This document shows positions 7,401 to 9,374 of a DNA stretch of 9,374 nucleotides, piece after piece. The notes beneath the pieces are model-generated. The model did no database searches, was not told where the DNA came from, and worked only from the letters and a program-made list of their open reading frames with translations. Origin of the DNA: Caldithrix sp. (lineage in GTDB: Bacteria; KSB1; UBA2214; DYKH01); contig DYKH01000187.1 of the NCBI GenBank assembly GCA_020722685.1, positions 1-9,374 on the forward strand, given 5' to 3'. A program made the translations under genes and the position numbers. How positions within the stretch are numbered: the first letter of the stretch is position 1; each line of letters begins with the position of its first letter.

Positions 7401-7749
7401 AAGACATTTCATCAAAATAGCCACTGATGCTTGGATGAGAGTAAGTGGACTGCACTGTAGAGGAAATTATGCCGGTTGCCCAAGTTGGTAGACCAACTAA
7501 GTCATGTGGCCAGAGATCAGTATGAGGTGAAAGGTCAAAATTATCATCCGAGAATTTTACAAAAATGACTAAGGCTTTCAATGTAGCATTAGCTGGGTAA
7601 TATGGGTAAGTTACTGCCGTAGCTAATCCCCGCTTCGTTTCAAGAGGCGCAACACATACCTGATCTGAGACTTTTTGAGCAAATAAGAAATTTTCCCGTG
7701 AGAAAAAAGCTAAACTTAATATACCAAACAAAACTCTTCTTGTCTTTAT
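4423..7749 (-). CDS. Secreted M6-type (immune inhibitor A-like) metalloprotease with T9SS sorting domain; probable ATA start, C-terminus cut by TAG
   Basis: Predicted 1,108-aa secreted zinc endopeptidase. A signal peptide with n-region (M)KTRR needs initiation at ATA (7749), placed 7 nt after GGAGG; TTG at 7731 is the fallback (1,102 aa) but has the RBS 25 nt away and lacks the basic n-region. Numbered from TTG: M6-type catalytic domain about 50-480, with A-L-V-I-F-V-K-F-S-D, G-Y-F-D-E-M-S, S-P-D-G-I-V-D, zinc motif HEYGH (248-252) and G-L-M-D-G (267-271) as the likely Met-turn; then propeller-like repeats about 481-780 (P-S-x, V-W, Y-x-x-G-S-W themes); a beta-rich segment about 830-1010; and a sorting domain 1025-1102 (N-Y-P-N-P-F-N-P-E-T, W-N-G-R-N). 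The domain ends at TAG; K-M-T-L-L-P-stop follows in frame, so the last beta-strand seems removed. GC drops from about 55-63% in the 3' half to about 30-40% in the 5' half (sampled lines). Family call is firm; substrate unknown. Confidence 0.9.
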   Translation of the reverse strand: MKTRRVLFGILSLAFFSRENFLFAQKVSDQVCVAPLETKRGLATAVTYPYYPANATLKALVIFVKFSDDNFDLSPHTDLWPHDLVGLPTWATGIISSTVQSTYSHPSISGYFDEMSLNQFQLIGDVHTQLYTPLHEQSYYSISSGRNISYLTEEILTNLDPDINFAQYDTRSPGSTSPDGIVDMIFICFRTWKPQYLDADYYQGYASLTGSYGTFGSGSQYLTLDGKQIRAGFPGSGTIQNDILCLHDIGIIVHEYGHYLFGGIHYTGIGYWGLMDGKGTGPMCALERAKTGIGWITPTLITSNTNDLLQDAITTGDANKIEVTPGTHYFLAENRQLLSYYESSWRQYNGGPLRLAGPGLLITHVTYGSNIDVECADKKWDWQKSGSNYVYPFVALNPNPFTGLDEMELREVQTTAGKQSHPDWLADANDSYKLDVYTMFSPWSNPNSNSIGGYGADKFSDKAIILKSMNGNNMSIDFYTTLENTTFSASTEATALNNQRKLCATSDGRIHMVFESEGEIFYRRTTTNGTTLENSTSVKLSTGNYNNKCPSISERSGTLYVVWQRKNGSTHDILYRSYASGSWSSITTLASSVGSSDPLPVIVASVPSHSLDLMVVYRGTGGLKYRRYTGGSWQAAATVSGTTGSSRNPSLVYKSDGYAYYNLTWDNGSQVYHQQYYGSNWGSATQVSQTWTNNNQYSSYALAGSLDRHIVWQAQDWSHAGGKQVVMHNKNLNPTVFSEFYDYRDYLRPTGSGHSSGAFSVVWHDAWDAKNIRKAYYNGNSWVDGQFGVVIGTNGADASLSVANPPGATAKAVWRSAGSAPYTLTLGPSGGLGKGLAEENFAYHRRSIYSMNSTSVLSLQMSSVKVISGAKNTALAFPFVSDDQLLTSNQLQGAMTIANIQLPVDADSLAFTAGLYNLEIGALSQDGKTPVEVSFELVPENVKSSSQTITFKQVRTSGESYQAMPVIFPVQSLRGEVVTLRPVLSNLAVEKCQGALVHVYVGGESGMPKVGEQPPLTIVVPLPMSYEMKSNYPNPFNPETSIEYSLPQGSHVRIDVYNVLGQRIITLVDGQMPAGNHSARWNGRNAIGEKVSAGICLCRMQAGEFVKT

Positions 7750-7756
7750 GGTATTG

Positions 7757-7765
7757 CCTCCTTTT
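7757..7765 (-). promoter_or_regulatory. Strong ribosome binding site pointing to an ATA start codon
   Basis: AAAAGGAGG on the minus strand lies in the 30-nt gap after the upstream gene. Its GGAGG is 7 nt from ATA at 7749, and 25 nt from the nearest canonical alternative, TTG at 7731. There is no ATG, GTG or TTG in frame at the correct spacing. Confidence 0.85.
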
Positions 7766-7779
7766 GGCGTTTTCGCGAA

Positions 7780-8664
7780 CTATCGCAGCAATAGTAGCCG
7801 TTTTGACTTCTTTTCTTCCGCTACATTTAATTGATAGTAATAAATGCCGCTTGGTGCTTCTTCTCCGCTTTGGGTTCTTCCATCCCAATCGACCACGTGC
7901 ATGCCCGCTTGTTGCTTTTGATTTACAAGCTGAGTAACGAATTTCCCCCGTATATCATAGATTCGCAGAGTTACGTCACCTCCTTTCTGGATTTCATAAC
8001 ATATTTTTGTTGTGTGGTTAAAGGGATTCGGAAAATTTTGGTGCAATGTGATGGTTGTTGGTAATTGCTCTTCTTTTCTATGTTGAACAGAAGTCAGCGT
8101 AGTATCGCCAAATATTAGCCCATTAATGCAGGCTCCAACTAGATACCTATAGCCGCCTTCGAAGCCGTAAAATGCGACGCCCAAACCTTCGGTTAGTTGA
8201 TATTCGCCGTGAAGAACATTATCATGCCTAAGAATATAAATGTGCGTTGTTGAGTCGTTCTCTGTGACCTCGACAAATCTATTTTCCACTCGCCAATAGC
8301 CCTCTCGGAAATCAGGCCATGTGTCACCAACACAAGCATTCAGTTTATAAATTAGGTATTCTTTTCTGTCGTATTGGTCGTATTTGTACACATCTCCCAA
8401 GCTATCTACCCTTTGGTATTCTAAGAACTCATAGTTGAATGTGTGGTCAATGTTCAAAATCCTTTTATAAATTGCATCATCCTTCACAGTATCTTGGCTA
8501 ATAACCCTCTTTGTAAAGGTTACTGGTATACCTCCGTATCTTTCATAGTATTTCCAAAAATCACCGATGTGGAGTGGATAAAACTCTTGCCAATCAATTT
8601 GGGTTGAGTCCTGTGAAAAAAACAAATTGTTAATCGCAACAAGACACAGGCTTAACATTAACAT
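7780..8664 (-). CDS. Secreted protein of unknown function with T9SS sorting domain
   Basis: Predicted 294-aa exported protein. A short hydrophobic N-terminus (M-L-M-L-S-L-C-L-V-A-I) suggests a signal peptide, though it lacks basic residues. The body (about 20-200) opens with Y-P-L-H-I-G-D-F-W-K-Y-Y and has many aromatic and acidic residues; it contains V-G-D-T-W and G-L-G-V-A-F-Y-G-F-E-G-G-Y. I recognise this as a style common in FCB secreted proteins but know no function. Residues 207-294 are a T9SS type A sorting domain (N-F-P-N-P-F-N, D-W-D-G-R, S-G-I-Y-Y-Y-Q-L) ending in the canonical K-R-L-L-L-L-R, so this copy is intact, unlike the protease's. I chose ATG at 8664 because GAGG lies 5 nt upstream and the hydrophobic stretch begins there; an in-frame ATG at 8742 would add 26 residues running through the leader. 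The protease gene follows after 30 nt, so the two are probably one operon. The gene is AT-rich, like the 5' half of the protease. Confidence 0.85.
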   Translation of the reverse strand: MLMLSLCLVAINNLFFSQDSTQIDWQEFYPLHIGDFWKYYERYGGIPVTFTKRVISQDTVKDDAIYKRILNIDHTFNYEFLEYQRVDSLGDVYKYDQYDRKEYLIYKLNACVGDTWPDFREGYWRVENRFVEVTENDSTTHIYILRHDNVLHGEYQLTEGLGVAFYGFEGGYRYLVGACINGLIFGDTTLTSVQHRKEEQLPTTITLHQNFPNPFNHTTKICYEIQKGGDVTLRIYDIRGKFVTQLVNQKQQAGMHVVDWDGRTQSGEEAPSGIYYYQLNVAEEKKSKRLLLLR

Positions 8665-8724
8665 ATTTTCCTCTGCATGCTGGAAGCAGCTCCATTGTGA
8701 AAACTGTATAGTCAGTAGCCTAAC

Positions 8725-8794
8725 AAAAAAGCCTGAACACACCTCGCTCCACTTTCTATTTTCGTTTTTGGAGTCAGGAGTTATTCAGGCTTTT
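8725..8794 (-). terminator. Terminator-like inverted repeat with T6 tract in the leader of the secreted-protein gene
   Basis: On the minus strand AAAAGCCTGAA (8794-8784) and TTCAGGCTTTT (8737-8727) form a perfect 11-bp stem. It is followed by more T, giving a T6 run (8730-8725), as at an intrinsic terminator. The 46-nt loop is unusually long, although a CTCC/GGAG pair inside it could shorten it. It lies about 60 nt before the ATG at 8664. It could end transcription from the relic gene upstream, or act as an attenuator for the protease operon. Confidence 0.5.
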
Positions 8795-8989
8795 GTCCAA
8801 ATCCTGGCCGTGATCAGTTATCCTGTCTTTCATCCGCATTAAAAGACGAGAAAAACTTCGGGCTCCTTTTTTTATTTTCTGCTGCCGAAAAATAAGTAAA
8901 AAAAAAGATGTCAAGTTCTTTTTTGCATTTCAGCGAAAAATTTCAAGCCTATATCTGACAAGGTGGGGACGGTCATTGCTGTGCCGTGC

Positions 8990-9023
8990 TTTGTAGCCAC
9001 CAACCTCCGGAACGGTTTGTAGC
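8990..9023. repeat. Small intergenic repeat unit with palindromic core
   Basis: TTTGTAGC occurs twice as a direct repeat (8990-8997 and 9016-9023). Between the copies lies AACC (9002-9005) and GGTT (9014-9017) around the palindrome TCCGGA. The layout resembles dispersed intergenic repeats of metagenome-derived genomes, but only one unit is in this window, so its repetitive nature is a guess. Confidence 0.3.
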
Positions 9024-9061
9024 AACGTCAGTAATGGAGAATCATCGGTAGCCTGCCATCC

Positions 9062-9149
9062 TCATGGCAGCAGGGTCATCTTCTACGTCTTTACAAACTC
9101 ACCCGCTTGCATGCGGCAGAGGCAAATGCCAGCGCTGACTTTTTCGCCA
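9062..9149 (-). repeat. 88-bp exact direct repeat, copy 2 (orphan 3' end of a sorting domain)
   Basis: Identical over 88 bp to 4402-4489, same strand. It carries the same in-frame TAG (9085-9083) and ancestral TGA (9064-9062). Here it is attached to only a short, degraded piece of sorting domain. The bases just outside the repeat (9061 and 9150) differ from copy 1. Confidence 0.97.
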
Positions 9150-9374
9150 CCTTCATTACGGCCATCCCAGTAACAGCCTGTTGGCAAACCAAAAATCGTC
9201 ACGCCTATCCGAGCAACGGTTGGAAGTCGAATGTGAATGGAACGAGCCACTGTCCTAAAAACTGTGCGTGTATCGTCCAGCAAATGTCTTGACTTTGTTT
9301 GGATTTTTGGTAGATTTTTGTAACCTGTATATTGAATCATTGCTTGTTCTTTGACAGTTTCTTTAAGCCTGTTG
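9083..9374 (-). pseudogene. Remnant of a T9SS sorting domain, 5' part missing, damaged or outside the window
   Basis: The last part encodes Y-W-D-G-R-N-E-G-G-E-K-V-S-A-G followed by the repeat's I-C-L-C-R-M-Q-A-G-E-F-V-K-T and TAG, clearly the C-terminal half of a sorting domain. The expected N-P-F-N-P entry motif and first strands are absent. A fragment G-V-T-I-F-G-L-P-T-G directly abuts the W-D-G-R core, which suggests an internal deletion. The frame stays open to the right edge, but codons above about 9240 do not resemble a known domain and the DNA there is AT-rich. It may be the tail of a gene entering from the right, or, more likely, a fragment left by recombination with the protease gene. 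Confidence 0.55.
9289..9316 (+). promoter_or_regulatory. Possible plus-strand promoter near the right edge
   Basis: TTGACT (9289-9294) and TAGATT (9311-9316) are 16 nt apart on the plus strand, in AT-rich sequence. A second TTGACA-like element (TTTGACAG, near 9350) lies closer to the edge, with no room to see its -10. No ATG follows before the window ends, so any gene served would start outside it. Confidence 0.25.

Larger units (their letters stand above)
8665..9061. other. AT-rich intergenic region without a convincing gene
   Basis: About 400 bp separates the small secreted protein gene from the sorting-domain relic. I see no ORF here with a believable start and protein. It holds the GAGG ribosome binding site of the downstream gene (8670-8673), a long-range inverted repeat (8727-8794), and homopolymer runs (for example A9 and T7 around 8869-8906). 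A minus-strand TTGACA (8914-8909) has no good -10 at normal spacing. A TATACA element (minus strand, near 8711) has no matching -35. A small palindromic unit sits at 8990-9023. The promoter of the protease operon is probably in this region but I cannot place it. Confidence 0.6.

Noticed and set aside
8627..8842. Small plus-strand open frame (71 codons) upstream of the secreted-protein gene
   Set aside because: It overlaps the start of a real minus-strand gene, lacks a ribosome binding site, and its translation shows no domain. It also spans the terminator-like stem.
8891..8914. Minus-strand TTGACA (8914-8909) as promoter of the protease operon
   Set aside because: The sequence 16-18 nt downstream is T-rich without a TATAAT-like hexamer, and TACTTA lies only 11 nt away, which is too close.
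1..9374. CRISPR arrays, tRNA or rRNA genes, transposase or integrase genes
   Set aside because: I looked for regularly spaced repeats, tRNA-like cloverleaf ends and DDE or tyrosine-recombinase motifs and saw none. The only long exact repeat I found is the 88-bp pair.

Overview
The window looks like chromosomal DNA from an FCB-group bacterium, probably a lineage such as candidate division KSB1, Calditrichota or Ignavibacteriota. Two secreted proteins end in the type IX secretion (T9SS) C-terminal sorting domain, with the 'N-[YF]-P-N-P-F-N' entry motif and a W-[ND]-G-R core. A large TonB-dependent receptor opens with a carboxypeptidase-regulatory-like domain. All recognisable genes lie on the minus strand. 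The phylum is inferred from these families and was not established by a search.

Reading the minus strand in the direction of transcription, i.e. from high to low coordinates: (a) 9062-9374 holds the broken tail of a T9SS sorting domain, in a frame that stays open to the window edge. (b) 8665-9061 is AT-rich and has no convincing gene; it contains a terminator-like inverted repeat. (c) 7780-8664 encodes a small secreted protein of unknown function with a sorting domain. (d) 4423-7749 follows after 30 nt and encodes a ~1,108-aa M6-type secreted metalloprotease with a beta-propeller-like middle and a sorting domain. Its best-supported start codon is ATA. (e) 4135-4401 holds a terminator hairpin, then a near-consensus sigma-70 promoter with a 12-bp perfect palindromic operator. 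(f) 3097-4134 is a LacI-family regulator starting at TTG. (g) 100-3009 is a TonB-dependent receptor, 87 nt downstream of the regulator and probably co-transcribed with it. (h) 1-99 holds alternative hairpins.

There appear to be two units. The first is a LacI-regulated outer-membrane uptake unit: the repressor likely represses its own promoter, and through it the receptor. The second is a secreted protease and companion protein, apparently exported by T9SS.

The most unusual feature is an exact 88-bp direct repeat (4402-4489 and 9062-9149). It consists of the last ~29 codons of a sorting domain, and its copies bracket the protease/companion unit. Both copies carry the same in-frame TAG six codons before the ancestral TGA stop, and the same two Cys codons where Tyr is usual. 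The repeat ends exactly at the ancestral stop codon, while the sorting-domain sequence upstream of each copy has diverged. This points to recent copying, gene conversion, or an insertion or duplication that used the gene's 3' end as its junction. Base composition also changes sharply inside the protease gene, near the boundary between its catalytic and propeller domains.
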